Below the pieces are notes generated by a model. It was given only the letters and a program-made list of their open reading frames with translations. It searched no databases and had not been told where the DNA came from. From Spirochaeta sp. (GTDB lineage Bacteria; Spirochaetota; Spirochaetia; Spirochaetales_E; Spirochaetaceae_B): a stretch of 21,654 nt of DNA. How positions within the stretch are numbered: position 1 is the stretch's first letter; each line of letters opens with the position of its first letter. The translations under genes and the position numbers were made by a program. Positions 15,250 through 21,654 of the stretch are shown here, piece after piece. The stretch covers positions 1 to 21,654 of the forward strand of contig JAUUYD010000006.1 of the NCBI GenBank assembly GCA_030590585.1. The letters are read 5' to 3'.

Positions 15250-16311
15250 CTATATTCCTATAATAAGATATTCATCAACTACTGAGCGTTGAACTTTACT
15301 ATGGGTTCCGAAATGGTAACGATGTTTCTTCTTTTTAACGTCAATGCTCGTTTTATATTTAGACATTAGCTCAAGCAATACGTCCAAATCCGGATATCCA
15401 TTCGATGAATATGATAAAACAATTATTGAATCTCTAAATTTTGAAAAAAGTTTATCAAATGCGAAGATTGCCTCTTTACGATATGAGAACGGTGTATATT
15501 TTTTTTTGATTTTTCTTACTTTTGTCTCATAAAGGATTTCTTCATTTTCCCAATACTTAGAGAGTCCTTCAAGAAAATGATATCTCTTTATATAACAGTT
15601 GTCATCTGATCGTGGTATGTATGGCGGATCTAAGTAAACCAAATCCGGATGGAACTTGACAGTATCGAAGTCGAACACATCCCCATTAAATGATTTATTT
15701 TCTTGTCCATTATCGAATACTGCAGAATTATAGAATGAAACCTGCTCAATGAAATGTTCTTTTATTGACAGCTTCAGATCTCGCCTACCGTCATCGTAAT
15801 TAGAAAGATTACCAGAAATCGTGAATACACCTCTTGGCTGCTTTTTTGCGCACGAACGAATTAAACAAGATTTCGCAATGGCCTTTTTCACTTCAGAATC
15901 TAACTGATGGATGTTGGCAAGTATATTGTCAAGAAAAATCAGATCATCGATTTCAAAAAAGATATTCTTATATGTATCAAGAATGAATGTTTCTGCGTCT
16001 AAACAAGGCGCTAATAGCCTTGATATATCAAAATCAGATAGAACTGTGTTGTTGTTTTCGATGGTTGCCATCGCAAGAACGGAGGGGAAAAAAAGGAAAT
16101 CGTTTGTATAGACCTGTTTCCCGAGAGTCTTGAACATATAGGCTACTGCTCCGGAACCGGAAAATGCATCTAGAACAGAATCATATTTAATATTTGCTAA
16201 TTCCTCAGAAATCCAATCGAGAAGTCTATATTTACTCCCCATGTAACGAATTAATGGATACTCGTGATAATCTGCTATATGTGCTATTTGAACTTGGAGT
16301 GCATCGGCCAT
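15250..16311 (-). CDS. DNA adenine-N6 methyltransferase, D12 class
   Basis: Modification half of a restriction-modification pair; methylates adenine in its target with S-adenosylmethionine. Residues 19-27 (PLIRYMGSK) are the usual N-terminal D12 motif. VLDAFSGSGAVAY is the AdoMet-binding motif I (about residues 47-58), and LVYLDPPYIPRSDDN holds the catalytic DPPY (228-231). NGDVFDFD lies just before it. The ATG at 16311 gives 353 residues; an in-frame TTG at 16326 adds five. Neither has a ribosome-binding site, so translation may be weak or leaderless. No controller (C) protein gene is seen. Strongly AT-rich with poly-A/T tracts unlike the neighbours. An orphan Dam role is less likely given the abutting nuclease gene. 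Confidence 0.88.
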   Translation of the reverse strand: MADALQVQIAHIADYHEYPLIRYMGSKYRLLDWISEELANIKYDSVLDAFSGSGAVAYMFKTLGKQVYTNDFLFFPSVLAMATIENNNTVLSDFDISRLLAPCLDAETFILDTYKNIFFEIDDLIFLDNILANIHQLDSEVKKAIAKSCLIRSCAKKQPRGVFTISGNLSNYDDGRRDLKLSIKEHFIEQVSFYNSAVFDNGQENKSFNGDVFDFDTVKFHPDLVYLDPPYIPRSDDNCYIKRYHFLEGLSKYWENEEILYETKVRKIKKKYTPFSYRKEAIFAFDKLFSKFRDSIIVLSYSSNGYPDLDVLLELMSKYKTSIDVKKKKHRYHFGTHSKVQRSVVDEYLIIGI

Positions 16312-16428
16312 AAAAGGAGTATACAACGTAGCTTTGTTTGTGAGTATGTAACTTAACGTTTGTTTCTTATCGGCATTTCGTAATTACCAATAACATCAAT
16401 TTAAGAATGTCATTTCCGTCAAAGAGAC

Positions 16429-17160
16429 TCACTCCATCCACCCCAGCACATCCCGGATTATCGACCAGCGGGGAGGGATATCCTCGGGTTTATCCTTCCC
16501 CTGCACCCGGTATCCGTAAATGGTATCAAACTGACCGTTACGTTTGATAATGCTGATCCACCGATCCACATAACTGGTGAATTCGATATTATTTCCACCG
16601 GTGACGAAACTCACGGGGTAACGGACATAGTCGGGTTTCACAACTGAGACGTTGAATTCAGGATGGAGCAGTGTCCAGGCCGAGCCGGACTCGGCGCTGG
16701 TGAACACTCCGCCCAAATCGGGTCGGCCGCCCCCGAAAAAACCGGACATATCATCAATTTCGGTCCAGATGATACGCGGGAATATCGTTTTCAGAATATC
16801 GATATTAAAACCTCCCGCAACGTATCCCACCTTGATAAAACCCAGTGATTTCACCTTTTCGATGGATTCGAAATCGTTTCGCATATGGTCCGGTACGACA
16901 AAGGCGGCGGAGATATCCATGTAGGGCTCGGTGTAATTCATATGGGAACCGGTATAAGCCTTTGTGAGAATGGACGACATGGTAATATCAAAGCGCCGCT
17001 GTAAAAAATCAGCATCAATCATATCCATCTCGTAGGGAATGAATTCCAGGGAAACACCCAGATCACCGGCCAGGAGGTGGGCCAGCTCAATGTCCAGCCC
17101 GACAAGCTCACCGATATTGTTCCGGTAGCTCCAGGGCAGGTTGTTCTTCCTGTATCCCAC
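16429..17160 (-). pseudogene. Orphan solute-binding domain (SBP family 3), likely C-terminal remnant of a transporter
   Basis: A complete-looking bacterial extracellular solute-binding fold of about 240 residues with no secretion signal. It opens VGYRKNNLPWSYRNNIGELV, GLDIELAHLLAGDLGVSLEF, typical of family 3 amino-acid-binding proteins, and ends RWSIIRDVLGWME. The frame stays open only 11 codons before the GTG at 17160 (reading ISYLDRAVLR), then meets a stop. In spirochaetes and relatives this domain and this ending are, as I recall, found at the C-terminus of sodium:dicarboxylate symporter fusions, where a LDR...VLRVGY linker joins the two. The 5' transporter part is gone and the thioesterase gene begins 67 bases away. 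A functional cytoplasmic protein is possible but less likely. Confidence 0.6.
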
Positions 17161-17184
17161 CCTGAGAACAGCTCTATCCAGATA

Positions 17185-17206
17185 GGATATCTGTTAACCG
17201 GATATC
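17185..17206. repeat. GGATATC direct repeat between remnant and thioesterase gene
   Basis: GGATATC occurs at 17185-17191 and 17200-17206, just upstream of the thioesterase start. Because GATATC is itself palindromic, it could be an operator or simply chance. Confidence 0.4.
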
Positions 17207-17227
17207 AGTTCCGTGTATGATTTGTTC

Positions 17228-17692
17228 ATGCCAAAGGTTAAAATTATCAGACAGGATTATCACGGATTCTCGACAAGCCTCACAATTCGAGTATCGGATT
17301 TAAATTACGGGGGCCATCTGGGATACGACAAGGTACTCACCCTTGCCCATCAGGCCCGGCTCAATATGTTCAAGACCTGGGATGTAAGCGAGCTCAATCT
17401 CGGTGACGGGAATACCGGATTAATAGCCGGGGATGTCGTCATCAATTATCTGGGGGAAGGTTTCCTGAACGATGTGCTTCTGGTGGAAATTCAGCCTGTG
17501 GAGCTGGGCGCCATCGGGTTTCGTCTGGCCCATAGATTCTCCAACCGGGAAACCGATACCGATATCGCGCTGATTGAAATCGGTTTTATCGGGTTTGACT
17601 ATCAGCAGCGCCGGCCTCGAAAGCTTCCTCGGTCATTTGCGAAACGGTTGAAGGAAATTGCGGATCCATCACTTGAAAGCAGGGGTAATTGA
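17228..17692 (+). CDS. Hotdog-fold acyl-CoA thioesterase (4HBT family)
   Basis: Probably hydrolyses an acyl-CoA or acyl-carrier thioester in the cytoplasm; the physiological substrate is unknown. 154 residues from the ATG at 17228; an in-frame GTG at 17213 would add five residues and neither has a clear ribosome-binding site. The single hotdog domain has the 4HBT catalytic-helix pattern VSDLNYGGHLGYDKVLTLAH, with Asp24 at the usual catalytic position and Gly-His at 29-30, followed by strands VVINYLGEG, VLLVEIQPVELG and ALIEIGFIGFD. It diverges from the transporter remnant and converges on the chemoreceptor gene with a shared hairpin between. Confidence 0.8.
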   Translation: MPKVKIIRQDYHGFSTSLTIRVSDLNYGGHLGYDKVLTLAHQARLNMFKTWDVSELNLGDGNTGLIAGDVVINYLGEGFLNDVLLVEIQPVELGAIGFRLAHRFSNRETDTDIALIEIGFIGFDYQQRRPRKLPRSFAKRLKEIADPSLESRGN

Positions 17693-17740
17693 CCTCTGAC
17701 GCCGCTCGGATAGAGATTTTTCCAAACCGCGGCAGAGGTC
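17691..17740. terminator. Hairpin between convergent thioesterase and chemoreceptor genes
   Basis: GACCTCTG (17691-17698) pairs with CAGAGGTC (17733-17740), and CCGC (17702-17705) with GCGG (17729-17732), a 12-base stem with a small bulge and a 23-base loop. It overlaps the thioesterase stop codon. No T-run follows on either strand, so it may be a bidirectional terminator of non-standard type. Confidence 0.45.
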
Positions 17741-17756
17741 ACTTAATAAGAAATTA

Positions 17757-19934
17757 TCAGCAATCCTCTTCGGAAATCGCCTCACTCTCCTGTTTCTGCT
17801 CACGCTCAAACATTCGGCGGTCCATCAGGTCCATCTGAGCAACCATCTGATGGGAATAATCCCGGAGGTTTATCAAATCCGATTGGGTGAGAACACGTTC
17901 CTCGCTTCGAACCATATCGGCAACCCTTCTGAGCTCTTTATGCATATCATGATGAACACTGGTAATCTTCCCGTAACATGGGAAAGCGGCTATTTCAGGG
18001 TTCTCCCCCATTTTTATAAGCCACTTCCCAAAGGCACATTGGTTTTCATCCTCCATTTCTCCACGAATTCCGTTCCAGGTATCATTATCATCCACCCCTA
18101 CCATGTCCTGATAGCGCTGTATCCAGGTTTGATGCGATTTGAGGGCATCGGTGAGTTGATATTCCTCCGCATGCATATCAGTAACGAAGTCTCGGGTTCT
18201 CTCGGCCAGATATCCGGTATACCGGTCGTTCCACCCTGTGAGCATCGAAATTTCCCCTTGCGCATCCACGACGAGCCTGGTTTGGGTGGTAATGACTTCG
18301 AAGGCCTTCGTTCCCGACTGTACCAGAGAACGAGCCTGATCCATTAAATCACCGACATGATCCGCGGTAAGCCGCAGCTCTTCTGTGGTTTCAGATAATT
18401 CCCGGCTTCCGGTTTGAATGCCCGCTGCTGATTTTGCGATTTCCCGGGCTCCGATATCCAATTCATCCGTCCCCGAGGTAATCTGTCCGAAGGCGTCAAC
18501 GAAAGAACGTGTCTTTTCCTGGAGGTTTTGAAAATCGTCAAGAAGCCGGGATCCGGCTTCTGCGGTTTCCACGATGTCGGTAGAGATGAGTCCCAGGGTC
18601 TCTCCCACCTGTACAGCATTATTGCCTGTAGATTCGGCCAGACCCCTGATTTCACCGGAAACCACAGCAAAACCGCGTCCGCTTTCACCGGCACGGGCGG
18701 CTTCAATAGCGGCATTCATGGCCAGCAGATGGGTCCGGTCTGCCACATCGTTGATAATGGCATTGAATGATGCGATATCTTCAACCCTGGATTGAATGCT
18801 CTTCAAAGCAGACATCAGGGCATCGATAGCAATTTTGTTCGAATCCAATTGCCCAATCAGTTCACTGCCGATCGCCGACTGCTTCAGTGCGACATTACGG
18901 ACACTCGCCATTGTCGCGCTGATCTCTTCAATAGCGGCGGATGACTCATCTGCCGCTGACGCCTGACTCTGGGCTTCCGCCTGCAATTCACCTGTGGCGT
19001 TACGTAATTTCTCAATGGATTCTTCGGTAGCAGATGTTGAATTGTCAAGGCTCTTCATATTTTCCGAGAGCTTCTCCAGTGTACGGTTTACATCTTTGAT
19101 ACCTACGACGGACTGTTCAATATCATCTTTGAGACGTGCCCCGATATCAGAACTGCGCAACGCCAGTTGTTTCACCCTGCCAACCATTGAATTCATGGTT
19201 CTGGAAACCGATCGATTCAAGCATATAGAGGCCTGCTCGGTTTCCCTGGCAAATCGGTCGATGGGAACCTTCACCGTAAGATCTCCCTCGGCAACTGTCA
19301 TCAGGGCATCTGCCATACGGCTGAAGGTTCGGGAAAGCCGATAACTCACCCATAGTGAAACGAGAATGGTAAGCAGGGTTGTTACTGCTAAAACTACAAT
19401 TAAAATTATGTTCATCCGGAATGCCGGTGCGTACATTTCATGTTCCCAGGCCGAAGAACAGACAGTCCAGCCAAGAAGAGGAACCCGGGAGAAATACACC
19501 TGCTTCCATTCTCCGGTTTTCGGAGAAATAAACCGGATAAAGCGCTCTTCAAGGGGTGAATCCCGATGCGCCATGATGTAGTCAATAAAGGGCTTTTCGC
19601 CAACCCAGCTGACACCCTCAACTGACTCATTCGGATGGACGATGTACGTACCCTCTCGGTCCAGAACAAAATAAAATCCTGTCTGCCCTATCTTCCGCTC
19701 CAGAACGAAGCTGCGGATAACCTGAAATTCAACACTGTTAATACCGGTTCCTTCGATTGATACATCAAAAAGACCGAGGGTTCCGGTAATAGAGGACACC
19801 ATTTCCCGGGATTCCTCTTCCACCATTTCCTCGATGATTCCTCTGACTATAAAGCTGAGGGACAGGCCTATTACCCCTGCCATGAGAATCTGAACAATGG
19901 TGAAAACTAAGGTCAATTTGGATCTTAATCGCAC
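17757..19934 (-). CDS. Methyl-accepting chemotaxis protein with Cache-like sensor and zinc-binding CZB domain
   Basis: Membrane chemoreceptor of 725 residues that signals through CheW/CheA. Membrane segments lie at about 7-29 and 174-197. Between them, GQTGFYFVLDREGTYIVHPN (83-102) marks a small Cache-type periplasmic sensor. A HAMP linker follows (about 198-250), then the signalling coiled coil with its conserved tip (THLLAMNAAIEAARAGESGR, 401-420). The C-terminus (about 580-700) is a CZB domain: HQTWIQRYQ (His601), CAFGKWLIKMG (Cys633) and VHHDMHKEL (His661/662, His665) supply the 3His-1Cys zinc site. CZB domains are known to respond to zinc or hypochlorite. No NWETF-like tether is present. 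The start is GTG, with AGGAGG 8 bases before it. Confidence 0.95.
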   Translation of the reverse strand: MRLRSKLTLVFTIVQILMAGVIGLSLSFIVRGIIEEMVEEESREMVSSITGTLGLFDVSIEGTGINSVEFQVIRSFVLERKIGQTGFYFVLDREGTYIVHPNESVEGVSWVGEKPFIDYIMAHRDSPLEERFIRFISPKTGEWKQVYFSRVPLLGWTVCSSAWEHEMYAPAFRMNIILIVVLAVTTLLTILVSLWVSYRLSRTFSRMADALMTVAEGDLTVKVPIDRFARETEQASICLNRSVSRTMNSMVGRVKQLALRSSDIGARLKDDIEQSVVGIKDVNRTLEKLSENMKSLDNSTSATEESIEKLRNATGELQAEAQSQASAADESSAAIEEISATMASVRNVALKQSAIGSELIGQLDSNKIAIDALMSALKSIQSRVEDIASFNAIINDVADRTHLLAMNAAIEAARAGESGRGFAVVSGEIRGLAESTGNNAVQVGETLGLISTDIVETAEAGSRLLDDFQNLQEKTRSFVDAFGQITSGTDELDIGAREIAKSAAGIQTGSRELSETTEELRLTADHVGDLMDQARSLVQSGTKAFEVITTQTRLVVDAQGEISMLTGWNDRYTGYLAERTRDFVTDMHAEEYQLTDALKSHQTWIQRYQDMVGVDDNDTWNGIRGEMEDENQCAFGKWLIKMGENPEIAAFPCYGKITSVHHDMHKELRRVADMVRSEERVLTQSDLINLRDYSHQMVAQMDLMDRRMFEREQKQESEAISEEDC

Positions 19935-20108
19935 AAGGGATACCTCCTGTATTGGCCGGGTATTTTAAAAAACAGTAATTATTTTCAGCAGAATCGAAGC
20001 ATTTCGTATTTAAGCAATTTCACTTCTGAAGCCCCAAGTCTGACATGCCCTGTATTATTCAATTTATTATCAGGATTCACTGAAAGTCAAGATACAGGCT
20101 GCTTTAAC

Positions 20109-20128
20109 CTCTATAATTCTCTATAATT
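20109..20128. repeat. Tandem 10-base repeat with two TATAAT motifs
   Basis: CTCTATAATT occurs twice in a row (20109-20118, 20119-20128) in the 292-base gap between the chemoreceptor and vapC. Each copy has a perfect plus-strand TATAAT (20112-20117, 20122-20127), but no good -35 sits 16-18 bases upstream and no plus-strand gene follows. Nothing else in this gap is recognisable. Confidence 0.6.
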
Positions 20129-20217
20129 GAAGAAATTATATCGGTAAAAGTGATGGCAGGATTGCCGATGCATGTATCTGAATCGACGTTGAGAGGGGTA
20201 AATTTTCACCTGATGAT

Positions 20218-20236
20218 GCCCGGATTTTAACCGGGC
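20218..20236 (-). terminator. Hairpin spanning the vapC stop codon
   Basis: GCCCGG (20218-20223) and CCGGGC (20231-20236) form a perfect 6-base stem whose loop contains the vapC TAA. No T-run follows directly, so termination is only possible. Confidence 0.35.
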
Positions 20237-20658
20237 TGAATCCTGAATTCGTTTTCGGGAGAGATGATTTCTACAGTTGGAAAATAATAGGCCATCCGTT
20301 TTTCATCTCTCGTGATGATTCGCCAGCCATTCACTGCAGCATGAGCTCCGATGAAAAAGTCCGGAAGGGTAGAGCTTTTGGATCCCTGTTTACGGCGATA
20401 TTTTAAAAATGCTTTACCGGCAAGAAAGAGGGCTTCTCCCGGGAGTTCTGTGTATCTGATCGGCAGGACCGCCAGGCATTCGTCAAGTTCTTCAATTTTA
20501 TCAAATCCGATGGAAATCTCCGAATAGACAATGGGATTGATATACAGAATGGTTGAAGCGGAAAGCATGGTCAGCTGATCCCTGGACCAGTCGGCCCAGT
20601 CCGGATTATCTGTAAAAATATCAATAAGGATATTTGAGTCGATGAGAACCGGCAGCAT
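20227..20658 (-). CDS. vapC: PIN-domain ribonuclease toxin, VapC type
   Basis: Toxin half of a type II toxin-antitoxin pair; PIN-domain toxins of this kind cleave RNA, commonly initiator tRNA or rRNA, when freed from the antitoxin. 143 residues, normal VapC size. The acidic metal-binding residues are all present: Asp7 (VLIDSNILIDIF), Glu47 (NPIVYSEIS), Asp100 (TLPDFFIGAHA) and Asp118 (IITRDEKR). The ATG directly follows the TAG stop of the antitoxin gene, so translation is coupled and the antitoxin is made first. The catalytic set is intact, so it should be active. Its RNA target cannot be read from sequence. Confidence 0.92.
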   Translation of the reverse strand: MLPVLIDSNILIDIFTDNPDWADWSRDQLTMLSASTILYINPIVYSEISIGFDKIEELDECLAVLPIRYTELPGEALFLAGKAFLKYRRKQGSKSSTLPDFFIGAHAAVNGWRIITRDEKRMAYYFPTVEIISPENEFRIQPG

Positions 20659-20886
20659 CTAATCGTCCGAACGGGTGAGCTTCATAATCTCTTCGGTGGA
20701 CAGTTCGGGATTTGCCTTGCCGCGAACGTAGTCAAAGGGATTCTCTCTGGCCAGAGAAATAGAGGATTTTACGATATAAACCTTATCATCCTCTTCCCTG
20801 AACTCAATACTGGAGTTTGGAAGAAAACCATGACGCTCACGAATCTCAACTGGAATGGTAACCTGCCCTTTTTGTGTTATTTGCAT
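20659..20886 (-). CDS. vapB: AbrB/MazE-type antitoxin, VapB
   Basis: Antitoxin of 75 residues that binds and inhibits the PIN toxin and, in this family, represses its own promoter. The N-terminal ~41 residues are a SpoVT-AbrB swapped-hairpin DNA-binding domain: MQITQKGQVTIPVEIRERHG contains the hallmark GQVTIP-EIR. The charged C-terminal part (ARENPFDYVRGKANPELSTE) is the likely toxin-binding tail. AGAGG lies 8 bases before the ATG, within the right arm of a palindrome that may be the operator. Confidence 0.92.
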   Translation of the reverse strand: MQITQKGQVTIPVEIRERHGFLPNSSIEFREEDDKVYIVKSSISLARENPFDYVRGKANPELSTEEIMKLTRSDD

Positions 20887-20894
20887 GGTAATAC

Positions 20895-20909
20895 CTCTTA
20901 CTGTAAGAG
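20895..20909. promoter_or_regulatory. Probable VapB operator palindrome
   Basis: CTCTTAC (20895-20901) and GTAAGAG (20903-20909) form a perfect 7-base inverted repeat around one base, starting 8 bases upstream of the vapB ATG. AbrB-type antitoxins usually bind such sites to repress their own operon; here it would also cover the ribosome-binding site. Confidence 0.55.
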
Positions 20910-21052
20910 TAATACATTATTCCCTTGATTTCAAGAAACACACCGGGGATTTTCAAAGCAACAGCTAGTAGAATAACCCAACCCAAAAAAGAGATTCCTG
21001 CAGAATGGCAATTTTAATGAATCCTCAACTCTTATCGGTTATATTATTCCGT

Positions 21053-21654
21053 ATGAGTATCAGAACAAAAAAACTGGGACGGACGGGCCTTGATATTACG
21101 GTTATGGGTTTCGGTGCCTGGGCCATTGGCGGTCAATGGAGCTATGGCTGGGGAAAGCAGGATGACCTTGATTCATTCGCAACCATGCGCGCGGCTCTCG
21201 ATAAGGGTATAAACTGGATTGATACCGCCCCCGCTTACGGGCTTGGGCATTCCGAAGATGTAATTGGAAAATTTCTAAAAGATATACCCGATGCAGAACG
21301 GCCGCTGATATTCACAAAATGCGGATTGCCATGGAAAGATGGAGCCTGGGAGGCATATAACGATATCTCCCCTTCATCGATTCACAGGGAAATTGATATG
21401 AGTCTGAACCGGCTCGGTGTTGATGTAATCGACTTGTATCAGATCCATTGGCCCGTACCCGATGAGGACCTAGAGGCCGCCTGGGAAACCATGGCGGATT
21501 TGAAAAGAACCGGCAAAGTCCGGCACATCGGTGCATCAAATTTCTCAATTTCCCAATTGAATCGTGCGGAGGCAATCGCTCATGTCGAAGTACTCCAGCC
21601 CAATTATTCACTCCTGGCCAGAGATATTGAAAGTGAGATTCTTCCCTGGTGCAG
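21053..21654 (+). CDS. Aldo/keto reductase, 3' end off window
   Basis: NAD(P)H-dependent oxidoreductase of the aldo/keto reductase superfamily; substrate unknown. 200 residues are present of a family usually 310-340 long. It starts MSIRTKKLGRTGLDITVMGFG, the standard family opening. The catalytic tetrad is visible: Asp57 and Tyr62 (INWIDTAPAYGLGHSE), Lys89 (FTKCG) and His132 (LYQIHWP). GKVRHIGASNFSISQL is the next conserved block. In-frame ATGs at 21005 and 21017 would add 16 or 12 residues not typical of the family; none has a good ribosome-binding site. TATATT at 21040-21045 sits so close to the ATG at 21053 that a leaderless message is conceivable. Confidence 0.93.
   Translation, partial: MSIRTKKLGRTGLDITVMGFGAWAIGGQWSYGWGKQDDLDSFATMRAALDKGINWIDTAPAYGLGHSEDVIGKFLKDIPDAERPLIFTKCGLPWKDGAWEAYNDISPSSIHREIDMSLNRLGVDVIDLYQIHWPVPDEDLEAAWETMADLKRTGKVRHIGASNFSISQLNRAEAIAHVEVLQPNYSLLARDIESEILPWC

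Noticed and set aside
16340..16365. A GTTAAGT core (GTTRRRY) upstream of the methyltransferase on the minus strand, suggesting an integron cassette
   Set aside because: No matching attC with paired R/L boxes was found at the other end; the hairpin at 14332-14362 lacks the outer core sites, and no integrase is in the window.
19935..20060. Sigma-28 or sigma-54 promoter for the chemoreceptor
   Set aside because: No TAAA-N15-GCCGATAA or GG-N10-GC pattern with correct spacing was found upstream of the GTG start.

Overview
The window looks like a piece of chromosome from a free-living spirochaete of the Spirochaeta / Sediminispirochaeta type. The clearest pointer is a 1068-residue protein with an acidic N-terminus, one membrane segment and TPR repeats. 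It matches the layout of the spirochaete periplasmic flagellar collar protein FlcA (Borrelia BB0326, from memory), has a sigma-28-like promoter, and sits near a glycerophospholipid acyltransferase. A chemoreceptor with a zinc-binding CZB domain, a thioredoxin, enolase and envelope-sugar genes fit the same picture. Most of the DNA is balanced in base composition; one block (about 14.27-16.4 kb) is visibly AT-rich and looks acquired.

Layout, left to right. (1) 1-6.9 kb, core metabolism: glmS (minus, runs off the left edge); a divergent lipoprotein with a lamin-tail-like domain; a minus-strand run of ssb, an unrecognised helical protein and trxA; a GDP-mannose pyrophosphorylase gene; and divergent ilvE. 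(2) 6.9-11.85 kb: the flcA-like gene (minus), diverging from a secreted protein with CBM48/E-set domains and a PlsB/PlsC-like acyltransferase. (3) 11.85-14.27 kb: a UPF0158-like/GNAT fusion and divergent eno with a strong terminator. (4) 14.27-17.2 kb, variable region: a methyltransferase-restriction enzyme pair followed by an orphan solute-binding domain without a secretion signal, probably the remnant of a larger transporter. (5) 17.2-20 kb: a hotdog thioesterase converging on a Cache-HAMP-MCP-CZB chemoreceptor. (6) 20.2-21.65 kb: a VapBC-type toxin-antitoxin pair and the start of an aldo/keto reductase that runs off the right edge.

How the genes fit together: GlmS and the GDP-mannose enzyme feed cell-envelope glycans, and the acyltransferase feeds membrane lipid. 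The FlcA-like protein and the chemoreceptor belong to motility. The restriction-modification pair and VapBC are accessory modules that maintain themselves. No tRNA, rRNA, insertion sequence or CRISPR array was seen. No gene-free stretch exceeds 300 bases; the longest, between the chemoreceptor and vapC (292 bases), holds a tandem repeat and weak promoter-like motifs only. I did not find a convincing wholly new multi-gene system. The items most worth checking are the flagellar promoter and acidic repeat domain of the flcA-like gene, the restriction island beside a truncated transporter, and the UPF0158-GNAT fusion.
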